From positions 1 through 5,350 of the forward strand of contig JAKJDB010000225.1 in assembly GCA_022706175.1 (NCBI GenBank): a stretch of 5,350 nucleotides of DNA. The letters run 5' to 3'. The DNA is from Candidatus Zhuqueibacterota bacterium (GTDB lineage: Bacteria > KSB1 > UBA2214). The number at the start of each line of letters is the position of its first letter. The stretch's first letter is position 1. Position numbers and translations under genes: made by a program. Positions 1 to 5,350 of this stretch are shown one piece after another. The notes under the pieces were generated by a model. It worked only from the letters and a program-made list of their open reading frames with translations, was not told the DNA's origin and did not search any database.

Positions 1-189
1 CGCCATGCCGCGAACTTTTTCCTTGCGGCTGATCCATCGATCCTCATACAAGTCGCCGAACGACGCGTCCGCGAGATAACGATTCACTGCGTCGATCACA
101 CGCGTGGATTTCGGCGACTCTGCAGCGTGGTTCATAAAGACATGTTCGACCGTGACGGGAAAGAGCGCGCGCAGGGCCTCCCAATTCAT
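1..189 (-). CDS. Class-V PLP-dependent aminotransferase, N-terminal part (runs off left edge)
   Basis: The first 63 codons of a gene that continues past the left edge. The protein begins MNWEALRALFP and has the pattern 'VFMNHAAESPKSTRVIDAVNRYL' split as VFMNHAAESP (17-26) and KSTRVIDAVNRYL (27-39), followed by a tryptophan and basic residues. This is the usual N-terminus of fold-type I class-V aminotransferases, the group holding cysteine desulfurase/selenocysteine lyase-like and isopenicillin-N-epimerase-like enzymes, which use pyridoxal phosphate in the cytoplasm. The PLP-binding lysine lies outside the window, so the substrate cannot be told. The start is ATG at 189, with AGGA (197-200) seven bases upstream inside the end of the slipin gene. 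Only one base separates it from the slipin stop, which suggests translational coupling in an nfeD-slipin-aminotransferase operon. The family call rests on a short stretch; the reading frame itself is secure. Confidence 0.72.
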   Translation of the reverse strand, partial: MNWEALRALFPVTVEHVFMNHAAESPKSTRVIDAVNRYLADASFGDLYEDRWISRKEKVRGMA

Positions 190-190
190 C

Positions 191-949
191 TTATTTTCCT
201 GCGGACAGATTGCCGAGCAACGGCTTTAGTAAATCGATCGGCAGCGGGAACACAATGGTGGAATTGTTTTCCGTCGCGATCTCCGAGAGCGTCTGCAGAT
301 AGCGCAATTGCAGGGCCTGCGGATGGGTGGCAATGATCTCCGCGGCGTTGGCCAAGGTCTGCGAGGCCTGGAACTCTCCTTCCGCATGAATGATCTTGGC
401 ACGGCGTTCTCGTTCCGCCTCCGCCTGGCGTGCCATGGCGCGCTGCATTTCCACCGGCAGATCGACATGTTTGACTTCTACCATGCTCACTTTAATGCCC
501 CAGGGATCGGTATGCGAGTCGATGATGACTTGCAGTTCCTGGTTGATCTTGTCACGGGCGGAGAGCAATTCATCCAGTTCCGCCTGCCCCAATACAGAGC
601 GCAAGGTGGTCTGAGCCAGCTGCGAGGTGGCGTAAAAATAGTCTTCGACCTCCACCACCGCCTTGCTTGGATAGAGCACGCGAAAATAGAGCACGGCGTT
701 GACTTTGACCGAGACGTTGTCCCGGGTGATGATGTCCTGGGAGGGCACGTCCATGGTGTGCGTTCGCAGACTGACTTTGACCATGCGGTCGACTAGGGGG
801 ATGAGGAAAATGATGCCTGGGCCTCGGTCGCCGACCAGACGTCCCAAGCGGAACACGACGCCGCGCTCATACTCACGCAGCACTTTGATGGAACTGGACA
901 GCAGCAGCACCAGCAGAATGATCAGAATGACAAAAGGTTGGATAATCAT
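191..949 (-). CDS. Slipin: SPFH/stomatin-like membrane protein
   Basis: A 252-residue SPFH (band 7) protein of the bacterial/archaeal slipin type. One hydrophobic N-terminal segment (about 5-18) anchors it in the membrane. The SPFH domain follows (about 20-190), with the family hallmarks [13 protein letters not shown] (25-37), GPGIIFLIP (43-51), [17 protein letters not shown] (75-91) and a QTTLRSVLG stretch (113-121). A charged, alanine-rich helix (about 168-205, [16 protein letters not shown]) is the usual oligomerising coiled coil. A short hydrophobic C-terminal segment (STIVFPLPI, 230-238) ends the protein. Length and layout fit a complete family member. In this family, oligomers organise membrane microdomains, and the partner NfeD protease cleaves the hydrophobic C-terminus (shown for Pyrococcus PH1511/PH1510). 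The start is ATG at 949, five bases after a perfect AGGAGG (955-960) in the 17-bp gap after nfeD. It is almost surely co-transcribed with nfeD upstream and the PLP enzyme downstream. Confidence 0.95.
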   Translation of the reverse strand: MIIQPFVILIILLVLLLSSSIKVLREYERGVVFRLGRLVGDRGPGIIFLIPLVDRMVKVSLRTHTMDVPSQDIITRDNVSVKVNAVLYFRVLYPSKAVVEVEDYFYATSQLAQTTLRSVLGQAELDELLSARDKINQELQVIIDSHTDPWGIKVSMVEVKHVDLPVEMQRAMARQAEAERERRAKIIHAEGEFQASQTLANAAEIIATHPQALQLRYLQTLSEIATENNSTIVFPLPIDLLKPLLGNLSAGK

Positions 950-966
950 GAATACCTCCTCAAGTT

Positions 967-2259
967 TTAGGCTTTCGGTTTGCGTACTTTGAGACTCATC
1001 CCTTCCACAGCGACCACTTCTATCGGTTCTTCGCGCCGGATCGCCTCGTCGCTGTAGGCCCTCCAGATCTCTCCATGCACCTTGACATGGCCCCGCTCCT
1101 GTATGTCGCTGAGCGCGACGCCGATATCACCGATCAGGCCTTCTTGTCCGGTCGTCGGTTTGCTCAGGCGCGCCTTGATAGCCATGCCCAGGGCAAAGAT
1201 GAAAAAGGCCGCGGTCGCCAGAGTGACGGTCAGGGCTACCCGCCAGTCGACTTGCACCGGAAAACCGGGCGCTTCTTCAAACAGCATAATGGAACCCAAG
1301 AACATCGCGATCACACCTCCGATGGAAAGTACGCCGTAGCTGGTCACTTTGACCTCCAGAATGAACAGAATGACGGCAAAGAGAATCAACGCCAGGCCCG
1401 CTGCGCGCAGTGGCAGCGTCTGCAGAGCAAAAAAGGCCAGGATGATGAAAATACCGCCGACCACACCGGGCAACAGGGTGCCCGGATTGGATAGTTCGAA
1501 AAAGAGTCCATAAAAGCCCAGCATCATCAGGATATAGGCGATGGTGGGATTGGATATCTTGTACAACACCTGATGGCGCCAATTCATTTCCTGCACTATC
1601 ACCGCGGCGTTGCGGGTGTGCAGCGTTTGGGATTTATCCTCCAGCGACACACTGCGGCCGTCCAACCAGAGCAAAAGACTGTCCTGCGTGCTGCAGATGC
1701 CATCGATGATGTTTTTTTGCAGCGCCTCAGCCTCATTGATGGCCACGCTTTCACGCACCGCCTTCTCCGCCCAATCGGCGTTGCGGCCGCGTTTTTCCGC
1801 AATGCCGCGGATCCAGGCCGAGGCCCAGTTGGTCACCTTGTGGCTCATCACCGCAGAGGTGTCCGCCTGACCGGAGCCCACGCTCACCGGATGGGCGGCG
1901 CCGATGTTGGTGCCCGGCGCCATGACGGCGACATGGGCGGCCAGCGTGATGAACACGCCCGCAGACACCGCCCCCGAACCAGCGGGGGCTATGTACACCA
2001 CCACCGGCGTTGGGCTGCTCATCATCTTTTTGACAATGGACTTGGTCGATTCAAGCAGTCCGCCCGGCGTATCCATCTGAATGAGCAGACATTCATATCG
2101 CTCGGCCGCCGCCCGGTCGATGTTCGTTTCGATGAATGACGCAGAGACCGGATTGATGTCGCCGTCAATGGTGATTTTGAGAACCTGCTTTTCCGCCGCC
2201 GGGGCTGTAACCGAACAAAGCGCGCCCAGCAGAAAGATCCAGCATCGTTTAGAAATCAT
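967..2259 (-). CDS. nfeD: Long NfeD: membrane-bound ClpP-class serine protease, slipin partner
   Basis: A 430-residue long-form NfeD. A signal peptide (about 1-22, hydrophobic core [16 protein letters not shown]) leads into a ClpP-fold protease domain (about 25-225). It shows DTPGGL (63-68), the nucleophile motif SGAVSAG with Ser99, and Lys141 in MSHKVTNW as the likely general base. The Ser-Lys spacing (42) is close to that of Pyrococcus PH1510 (Ser97/Lys138). The family stretch AEKRGRN and AVRES follows. Five hydrophobic segments come next (about 239-256, 264-279, 285-301, 308-327, 342-362), then a C-terminal soluble NfeD/OB-fold domain (about 370-430). The active site should face the extracytoplasmic side and act on membrane proteins, with slipin the expected substrate. 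I chose ATG 2259 rather than the in-frame GTG at 2271, because the GTG overlaps the ribosome site GGGAGGTG, which is well spaced for the ATG. The slipin gene starts 17 bp after the stop. Confidence 0.93.
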   Translation of the reverse strand: MISKRCWIFLLGALCSVTAPAAEKQVLKITIDGDINPVSASFIETNIDRAAAERYECLLIQMDTPGGLLESTKSIVKKMMSSPTPVVVYIAPAGSGAVSAGVFITLAAHVAVMAPGTNIGAAHPVSVGSGQADTSAVMSHKVTNWASAWIRGIAEKRGRNADWAEKAVRESVAINEAEALQKNIIDGICSTQDSLLLWLDGRSVSLEDKSQTLHTRNAAVIVQEMNWRHQVLYKISNPTIAYILMMLGFYGLFFELSNPGTLLPGVVGGIFIILAFFALQTLPLRAAGLALILFAVILFILEVKVTSYGVLSIGGVIAMFLGSIMLFEEAPGFPVQVDWRVALTVTLATAAFFIFALGMAIKARLSKPTTGQEGLIGDIGVALSDIQERGHVKVHGEIWRAYSDEAIRREEPIEVVAVEGMSLKVRKPKA

Positions 2260-2268
2260 CGGACGGAA

Positions 2269-2276
2269 CACCTCCC
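2269..2276 (-). promoter_or_regulatory. Ribosome binding site of nfeD (decides its start)
   Basis: The minus strand reads GGGAGGTG here, nine bases before ATG 2259. The upstream in-frame GTG (2269-2271) shares bases with this site, so it cannot be served by it. This supports the shorter 430-residue product over a 434-residue one. Confidence 0.75.
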
Positions 2277-2407
2277 TTCAGAAATAATAAGACCATCGCC
2301 ATTTTTCACTTGACTTTTACCGCAGGAATTGACACATTTAACCAGGCATCAGACAGTAAACCCTGTATGTCGACGCACGCGCAAATTTGAACCAACACCT
2401 ATCACTT

Positions 2408-2425
2408 GGGAGCGCAGCTCTTTTT
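2408..2425 (+). terminator. Weak terminator-like hairpin on the plus strand (left half of the foldback)
   Basis: GAGC-GCA-GCTC (2410-2420) forms a short stem, extendable by two G-T pairs, followed by TTTTT (2421-2425). It mirrors the minus-strand terminator in the other half of the inverted repeat. No plus-strand gene leads into it, so it may be a relic of the element and not a working terminator. Confidence 0.25.
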
Positions 2426-2471
2426 ACGTATTACAGGCCTCCGTTTTCCTTCGGGAAAAATGCAGTGGAAG

Positions 2472-2508
2472 TAAAAAATTAAAAGGCAGCACCCATCATA
2501 TTTGCTGC
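2472..2508 (-). terminator. Candidate intrinsic terminator after the STAS gene
   Basis: On the minus strand, GCAGCA and TGCTGC form a 6-bp stem (2503-2508 with 2486-2491) around an 11-base loop. A T-rich tract, CTTTTAATTTTTT, follows immediately (2485-2473). It lies about 37 bp after the STAS stop codon, where the comM-STAS unit should end. A second perfect hairpin, GCGGTT-TTTG-AACCGC (2507-2522), sits just upstream and shares two bases with it. The stem is short and the T tract interrupted, so strength is uncertain. Confidence 0.5.
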
Positions 2509-2544
2509 GGTTCAAAAACCGCCTTGCGTCTCATACAGGGTTTT

Positions 2545-2898
2545 TTATGCCCGGAGGAGATCAGCCAAGGCGGTCTCGCAATCCGGCTGCAGCTTGAAAT
2601 AGCTGTCCAGGTGCATACGCGCAAAAATCTCCCGCATGGTATTAAACAATCCACACACCACCAGGGTTCCTCCCCGCCTCAGCATGGTATCACGCGATAG
2701 GATCAATACACCTAATCCCGCGCTATTCATCATATTGACCCGGCTCAAGTCAATAATCACTTTAAGCGTACCGCCGTCGAGCACCTGAATGATCTCTTCA
2801 CGGAATTGCTCGCTCGTTTTGAGAAACACCCGTTGAGGCAGAACCCGAATCACGGTGATCCCCTCACGAATCTCAACCGATACGGTGGCGTAGGCCAT
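2545..2898 (-). CDS. STAS-domain protein, anti-sigma factor antagonist type (SpoIIAA/RsbV-like)
   Basis: A 117-residue protein made of a single STAS domain. It has an N-terminal strand region (VSVEIREGITVIRVL, 6-20), then KVIIDLSRVNMMNSAGLGVLI split here as KVIIDLSRV (46-54) and NMMNSAGLGVLI (55-66), then RRGGTLVVCGL (74-84) and a C-terminal helix. Ser59 in NSAGLG aligns with the serine that partner kinases phosphorylate in SpoIIAA and RsbV. The residue before it, usually Asp, is Asn here, so whether it is phosphorylated is less certain. In partner-switching systems such proteins bind an anti-sigma factor kinase in the cytoplasm and free a sigma factor or other target. No kinase, phosphatase or sigma factor gene lies in the window. 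The start is ATG at 2898 with GAGGGAG (2905-2911) six bases upstream. It begins 15 bp after the comM stop, so it likely shares comM's transcript. Confidence 0.9.
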   Translation of the reverse strand: MAYATVSVEIREGITVIRVLPQRVFLKTSEQFREEIIQVLDGGTLKVIIDLSRVNMMNSAGLGVLILSRDTMLRRGGTLVVCGLFNTMREIFARMHLDSYFKLQPDCETALADLLRA

Positions 2899-2913
2899 GA
2901 TGCACTCCCTCTG

Positions 2914-3567
2914 CTAAAAGATACCGCTTCGGTCCAGGCTGCGATATTGGACCGCTTCACCCACATGCTCGGGCCGGATCGTCTCGCTGGCTGCCAGGTC
3001 GGCAATGGTGCGCGCTACTTTCAGTATGCGGTCATAGGCGCGCGCCGACAGCCCCCAGCGGGTGATGGCGGTTTTCAACAGCTCATCGCCCTGATCATCG
3101 ATTCGGCAGTATTTGCGAATGTCGCGGGATTCCATGCGTGCGTTGCAAAAGAGACGCGGATGACGACTGAATCGTTCCAACTGTCTGTGCCGGGCGGCGG
3201 CGACGCGGCGACGTATCGCGTCCGACGTCTCCCCCGCACTCTGCTCGCTCAGCTCTTTATATTTTACCGCCGGCACCTCCACATGCAGATCGATGCGGTC
3301 CAGCAGCGGGCCGGAAATGCGGGAGAGATAGCGCTGGATCAACAGCGGCGTACAATTGCATTGATTATTGGGATCCGTGTGATAGCCGCACGGACAGGGA
3401 TTCATGGCCGCTGCCAGCATAAATTCGGCCGGATACGTCAATGACAGCATAGCCCGGGCGATGGTCACCTTGCCGTCCTCCAGTGGTTGGCGCATGACTT
3501 CAAGCACATTTTTTTTGAACTCGGGCAGTTCATCCAGAAACAGCACGCCGTGATGCGCCAGGCTCAC
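2914..3567 (-). CDS. comM: comM 3' fragment (Walker B and C-terminal domain)
   Basis: The open second frame of comM. The first usual start codon downstream of the break is GTG 3567, within the family stretch [12 protein letters not shown], giving 217 residues with Walker B, the two cysteine pairs and the Mg-chelatase C-terminal domain ([19 protein letters not shown] near its end). No ribosome site precedes this GTG at a useful distance. It probably represents the 3' part of one broken gene and not a separate protein. The stop is TAG at 2914-2916. Confidence 0.55.
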   Translation of the reverse strand: MSLAHHGVLFLDELPEFKKNVLEVMRQPLEDGKVTIARAMLSLTYPAEFMLAAAMNPCPCGYHTDPNNQCNCTPLLIQRYLSRISGPLLDRIDLHVEVPAVKYKELSEQSAGETSDAIRRRVAAARHRQLERFSRHPRLFCNARMESRDIRKYCRIDDQGDELLKTAITRWGLSARAYDRILKVARTIADLAASETIRPEHVGEAVQYRSLDRSGIF

Positions 3568-4447
3568 CTCGCCGGGTTTGGGGATTGTGCCGCCGCCGAT
3601 CAGACCGGCATCGCTGATGGTGCGGCGATCGAAAGGGTCGTGTGGCGATCAGCGCTTCGTCCGCCGACAGCAATCCGGCCACAGAATGGATTTTGGTCGT
3701 CTCCAACGCTTCCTGCAGAGTCATGTCAGGTAGAATGGTGGGAATACGCTTGGCCAACATGGTTTTGCCAGAGCCCGGTGGACCGATCATCAGGATGTTG
3801 TGACCGCCGGCTGCCGCCACCTCCAGAGCCCGTTTCACATGCTGCTGCCCGCGCACATCGGAAAAATCTTCCCGGTAGACGCGCGTGCGGGAGAAGAGCT
3901 GATTCATATCCATGATAAACGGGGCGATGTCAAGCTGACCGTTGAGAAATTGCACGGCCTGATTGAGCGATTGTACCGGGATCACCCGCAGGTCTCTCGC
4001 CATGGCCGCCTCCTTGGCGTTCTCAACCGGAAGCAACACACCATCAACCTGACTCTGCGCCGCGCACACGGCGATGGGCAAAGCGCCATGAATGGGACGC
4101 AGACTGCCGTCCAGACTCAACTCGCCCAGCAGGACATACTTCTGCAGCCGGTCAGGATGGACTCTTTCCAGCGCGGCCAGTATGCCGACAGCCATAGGCA
4201 GATCAAAGGCAGCGCCCTCTTTGCGGATATCCGCAGGCGCCAGATTGACCGTGATCCGTTTAGCCGGCAAATAAAAGCCGGAGTTTTTGATCGCTGCCTG
4301 CACCCGCTCCTTGGATTCGCGAACTGCGCCATCCGGCAATCCCACAGTGATGAAACGGGGATCGCCGCTGTCCAGATGCGCCTCTACCTTGACCAGATAG
4401 GCGTCAATACCAAGCACTGCGCCGCTGAGAACCTGAGCCAGCATCAT
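3530..4447 (-). CDS. comM: comM 5' fragment (N-terminal domain and Walker A, then off-frame tail)
   Basis: The part of comM that can be translated as written: 305 residues. Residues 1-277 are normal family sequence, including [19 protein letters not shown] opening residues, [15 protein letters not shown] (35-49), [18 protein letters not shown] (67-84), [15 protein letters not shown] (107-121) and Walker A (222-229). Residues 278-305 (starting [10 protein letters not shown]) are arginine-rich off-frame sequence ending at TGA 3530-3532. The product would bind but not hydrolyse ATP properly, since Walker B, sensor residues and the arginine finger are missing. It is probably inactive or unstable. 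Confidence 0.7.
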   Translation of the reverse strand: MMLAQVLSGAVLGIDAYLVKVEAHLDSGDPRFITVGLPDGAVRESKERVQAAIKNSGFYLPAKRITVNLAPADIRKEGAAFDLPMAVGILAALERVHPDRLQKYVLLGELSLDGSLRPIHGALPIAVCAAQSQVDGVLLPVENAKEAAMARDLRVIPVQSLNQAVQFLNGQLDIAPFIMDMNQLFSRTRVYREDFSDVRGQQHVKRALEVAAAGGHNILMIGPPGSGKTMLAKRIPTILPDMTLQEALETTKIHSVAGLLSADEALIATRPFRSPHHQRCRSDRRRHNPQTRRGEPGASRRAVSG

Positions 4448-4504
4448 AGCTGATCACTCCAATGCCTGCCTAACTCGCTGCAGAAATGTACTGCTTTTCC
4501 TTGC

Positions 4505-4560
4505 AAAAAAAAAGTGATAAAATGGAGCGCCGACTGTTCTGTATAAAGTTGGGCGTCGGC
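4505..4560 (-). terminator. Weak terminator-like structure after galT
   Basis: In the 123-bp gap between galT and comM, the minus strand can pair GCCGAC (4555-4560) with GTCGGC (4529-4534) over a 20-base loop. A T-rich stretch (ATTTTA, then nine T at 4505-4513) follows, starting five bases after the stem. The long loop and displaced T run make it a poor intrinsic terminator, so galT and comM may be partly co-transcribed. I saw no convincing -35/-10 pair for comM here. Confidence 0.25.
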
Positions 4561-4570
4561 TGCCGATCCT

Positions 4571-5350
4571 TTAGCGATCCAGATAATGAACGCTTGGAAG
4601 AGCGCGCAGGCGTTCAGCCGCCTGTTCCGCAGTCAGGTCCCGCTGAGGTTCCCCCAGCATCTCATAACCGACCATGAATTTTTTTATCGAGGCAGAGCGC
4701 AGCAACGGTGGATAGAAATGCGCGTGCACCTGCCAGCAACGGCTGTTCTCCTCGCCTGCAGGGGCGCCATGCCAGCCCATGGTATATGGAAACGAGGTCT
4801 CGAAGAGGTTGTCGTATTTAGCCAGCAGGTTTTTAAGCAGGCCCGCCAGACTGCACTTTTCTTCTTCTGTTAACAGATCCAATCGCGGCACGGGCCTTTT
4901 GGGCAGTACCAAACATTCGTAAGGCCACACCGCCCAGAACGGAGTCAGAGCCAGCCAGCCCGTATTTTCCAGAATCACCCGCTCGCCGAGGCGCAGCTCT
5001 TGTTGTGAATAATCGATCAGCAGAGGCGCGGCATGGGTTTGGTAATAGGCCGTCTGACAGATGGACTCGGCCCTGATTTCGTTGGGGATAAAATCTCCCG
5101 CCCAGATCTGTCCGTGGGGATGTGGATTGGAGCATCCCATTATCTCCCCTTTGTTCTCAAAGATCTGCACCCAGGCATAGCTGCCGCTCAGCTCGAGCCA
5201 TTGACGGCACCAGAGCTCGACTACGCGAAGGATCTCCGACTCGGGCAGCAAGGCCAACGTCTTGTCGTGCTGCGGCGTGTAGCAGATTACCCGGCAGGTG
5301 CCGCGGCATCCGGCATAGCGGATCAGTCGGTCATCAACCGTTGTGGCCGG
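4571..5350 (-). CDS. galT: Galactose-1-phosphate uridylyltransferase, C-terminal 259 residues (runs off right edge)
   Basis: The Leloir-pathway enzyme that swaps UMP between UDP-glucose and galactose-1-phosphate in the cytoplasm. The frame is open to the right edge, so about 87 N-terminal residues, including the zinc-ligand cysteines, lie outside. Compared from memory with E. coli GalT, numbering matches without gaps (add 87). His28 corresponds to zinc ligand His115. The motif NPHPHGQIW gives His77 (zinc ligand His164) and the uridylylated nucleophile His79 (His166). Glu95, His194, His209 and His211 match the second metal site (Glu182, His281, His296, His298). ENKG, PYTMGWHGAP, HAHFYPPLLRS and RDLTAEQAAERLR are all typical. 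The C-terminus ends within a few residues of the E. coli one. A TTG at 5257 could be mistaken for a start, but clear GalT sequence (RLIRYAGCRGTCRVICYTP) precedes it. The stop is TAA 4571-4573, 123 bp before comM. Confidence 0.97.
   Translation of the reverse strand, partial: PATTVDDRLIRYAGCRGTCRVICYTPQHDKTLALLPESEILRVVELWCRQWLELSGSYAWVQIFENKGEIMGCSNPHPHGQIWAGDFIPNEIRAESICQTAYYQTHAAPLLIDYSQQELRLGERVILENTGWLALTPFWAVWPYECLVLPKRPVPRLDLLTEEEKCSLAGLLKNLLAKYDNLFETSFPYTMGWHGAPAGEENSRCWQVHAHFYPPLLRSASIKKFMVGYEMLGEPQRDLTAEQAAERLRALPSVHYLDR

Larger units (their letters stand above)
2358..2543. repeat. 186-bp imperfect full-length inverted repeat (foldback element) between STAS gene and nfeD
   Basis: The two halves of this gap are imperfect reverse complements in the same order and nearly the same spacing. 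AAACCCTGTATG (2358-2369) matches CATACAGGGTTT (2532-2543). GACGCA (2372-2377) matches TGCGTC (2525-2530). TTTGAACC (2386-2393) matches GGTTCAAA (2509-2516). TTTTTAC (2421-2427) matches GTAAAAA (2471-2477). At the centre is a perfect 6-bp hairpin, TTTTCC-TTCG-GGAAAA (2444-2459), whose loop on the plus strand is the very stable C(UUCG)G type. The outer 36 bp of each arm agree at about 27 positions. The right end stops 1 bp from the STAS stop codon. No flanking target-site duplication was seen. It could be a small non-autonomous mobile repeat, an inverted duplication of a gene's 3' end, or a structured RNA element. The symmetry is directly visible; its role is unknown. Confidence 0.7.
2914..4447 (-). 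pseudogene. comM: comM/yifB, AAA+ Mg-chelatase-like ATPase, frameshifted
   Basis: A ComM/YifB-family gene (AAA+ ATPase with Mg-chelatase fold) in two frames. ComM is a hexameric helicase that helps branch migration when DNA taken up by transformation is integrated; the family is also common in bacteria not known to be competent. The first frame covers the N-terminal ChlI-like domain (about 1-175) and Walker A GPPGSGKT (222-229), and ends normally at RPFRSPHH (270-277). The second frame resumes at [11 protein letters not shown] and contains Walker B LFLDE (304-308), CPC and CNC cysteine pairs (353-367), SGPLLDRID and the C-terminal domain. Reading both as one gives 512 residues, the usual family length, with nothing lost if five bases (ACCAT or equivalent) are restored at 3617-3622. 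The start is ATG 4447, with GGAG (4457-4460) nine bases upstream; the adjacent ATG 4444 is also possible. It may be a true mutation or a sequence error. Confidence 0.9.

Noticed and set aside
308..796. Plus-strand open frame of 162 codons opposite the slipin gene
   Set aside because: It is the antisense shadow of a strongly conserved gene; its translation has no recognisable domain.
1573..2139. Plus-strand open frame of 188 codons opposite nfeD
   Set aside because: Histidine/arginine-rich shadow of nfeD with no family resemblance.
2284..2289. TATTAT on the minus strand before nfeD, possible -10 box
   Set aside because: Transcription would begin at or inside the ribosome site, and no matching -35 is found at normal spacing.
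2329..2334. Perfect TTGACA on the plus strand, possible -35 box
   Set aside because: No good -10 hexamer at 16-18 bp (GACAGT at 17), and no plus-strand gene downstream.
2344..2557. Target-site duplication flanking the foldback, which would prove transposition
   Set aside because: The flanks (ending ACAGT on the left, starting TTTATG on the right) share no direct repeat, so I do not call it a mobile element.
2329..2700. Plus-strand open frame of 123 codons starting in the nfeD-STAS gap
   Set aside because: It runs through the foldback element into the antisense of the STAS gene, has no ribosome site and no known domain.
3509..3516. Run of eight A (minus strand) in comM as a slippage site that could rescue the frame
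   Set aside because: It lies downstream of the frame-one TGA at 3530-3532, so slippage there cannot restore the protein.
3600..3625. Programmed ribosomal frameshifting in comM
   Set aside because: There is no slippery heptamer at the junction, and the family is normally made from one continuous frame. The missing five bases explain the change fully.
2806..4453. Several plus-strand open frames opposite comM and the STAS gene (up to 217 codons)
   Set aside because: They overlap conserved coding sequence on the other strand and look like composition-driven shadows.
5255..5257. TTG at 5257 as the start of galT
   Set aside because: Conserved GalT sequence, including the His115 equivalent, continues in frame to the right edge.

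Overview
The window is a 5.35 kb piece of a bacterial chromosome with moderately high G+C. Every supported gene lies on the minus strand, so transcription runs from right to left. Nothing in it identifies the species. The genes are widespread bacterial ones, start sites carry clear GGAG/AGGAGG-type ribosome sites, and both long membrane-bound NfeD and a slipin are present. I read it as an ordinary free-living bacterium, possibly from a poorly sampled lineage; that placement is only a guess.

From right to left: (1) 5350-4571, galT, galactose-1-phosphate uridylyltransferase, entering from the right edge without its N-terminus. All catalytic and iron-site residues that fall inside the window are present. 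(2) 4448-4570, a 123-bp gap with a weak hairpin and a T-rich stretch. (3) 4447-2914, a comM/yifB AAA+ ATPase gene broken by a frameshift between the Walker A and Walker B motifs. The break is exactly what losing one copy of a 5-bp tandem repeat would leave. (4) 2898-2545, a small STAS-domain protein of the anti-sigma-factor-antagonist type, 15 bp behind comM. (5) 2260-2544, a 285-bp gap. Most of it (2358-2543) is an imperfect full-length inverted repeat starting 1 bp from the STAS stop codon, with a CUUCGG-type hairpin at its centre and terminator-like hairpins in both halves. (6) 2259-967, long NfeD with a ClpP-like serine/lysine protease domain. (7) 949-191, its SPFH/slipin partner. (8) 189-1, the start of a class-V PLP aminotransferase, 1 bp after the slipin stop.

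Two transcription units are likely. One is comM-STAS, possibly reading on from galT. The other is nfeD-slipin-aminotransferase. NfeD and slipin form a known membrane protease/scaffold pair; the coupled PLP enzyme is the less expected member. No CRISPR array, tRNA, rRNA, complete insertion sequence or defence system was seen. The two points most worth following up are the comM frameshift and the intergenic foldback element.
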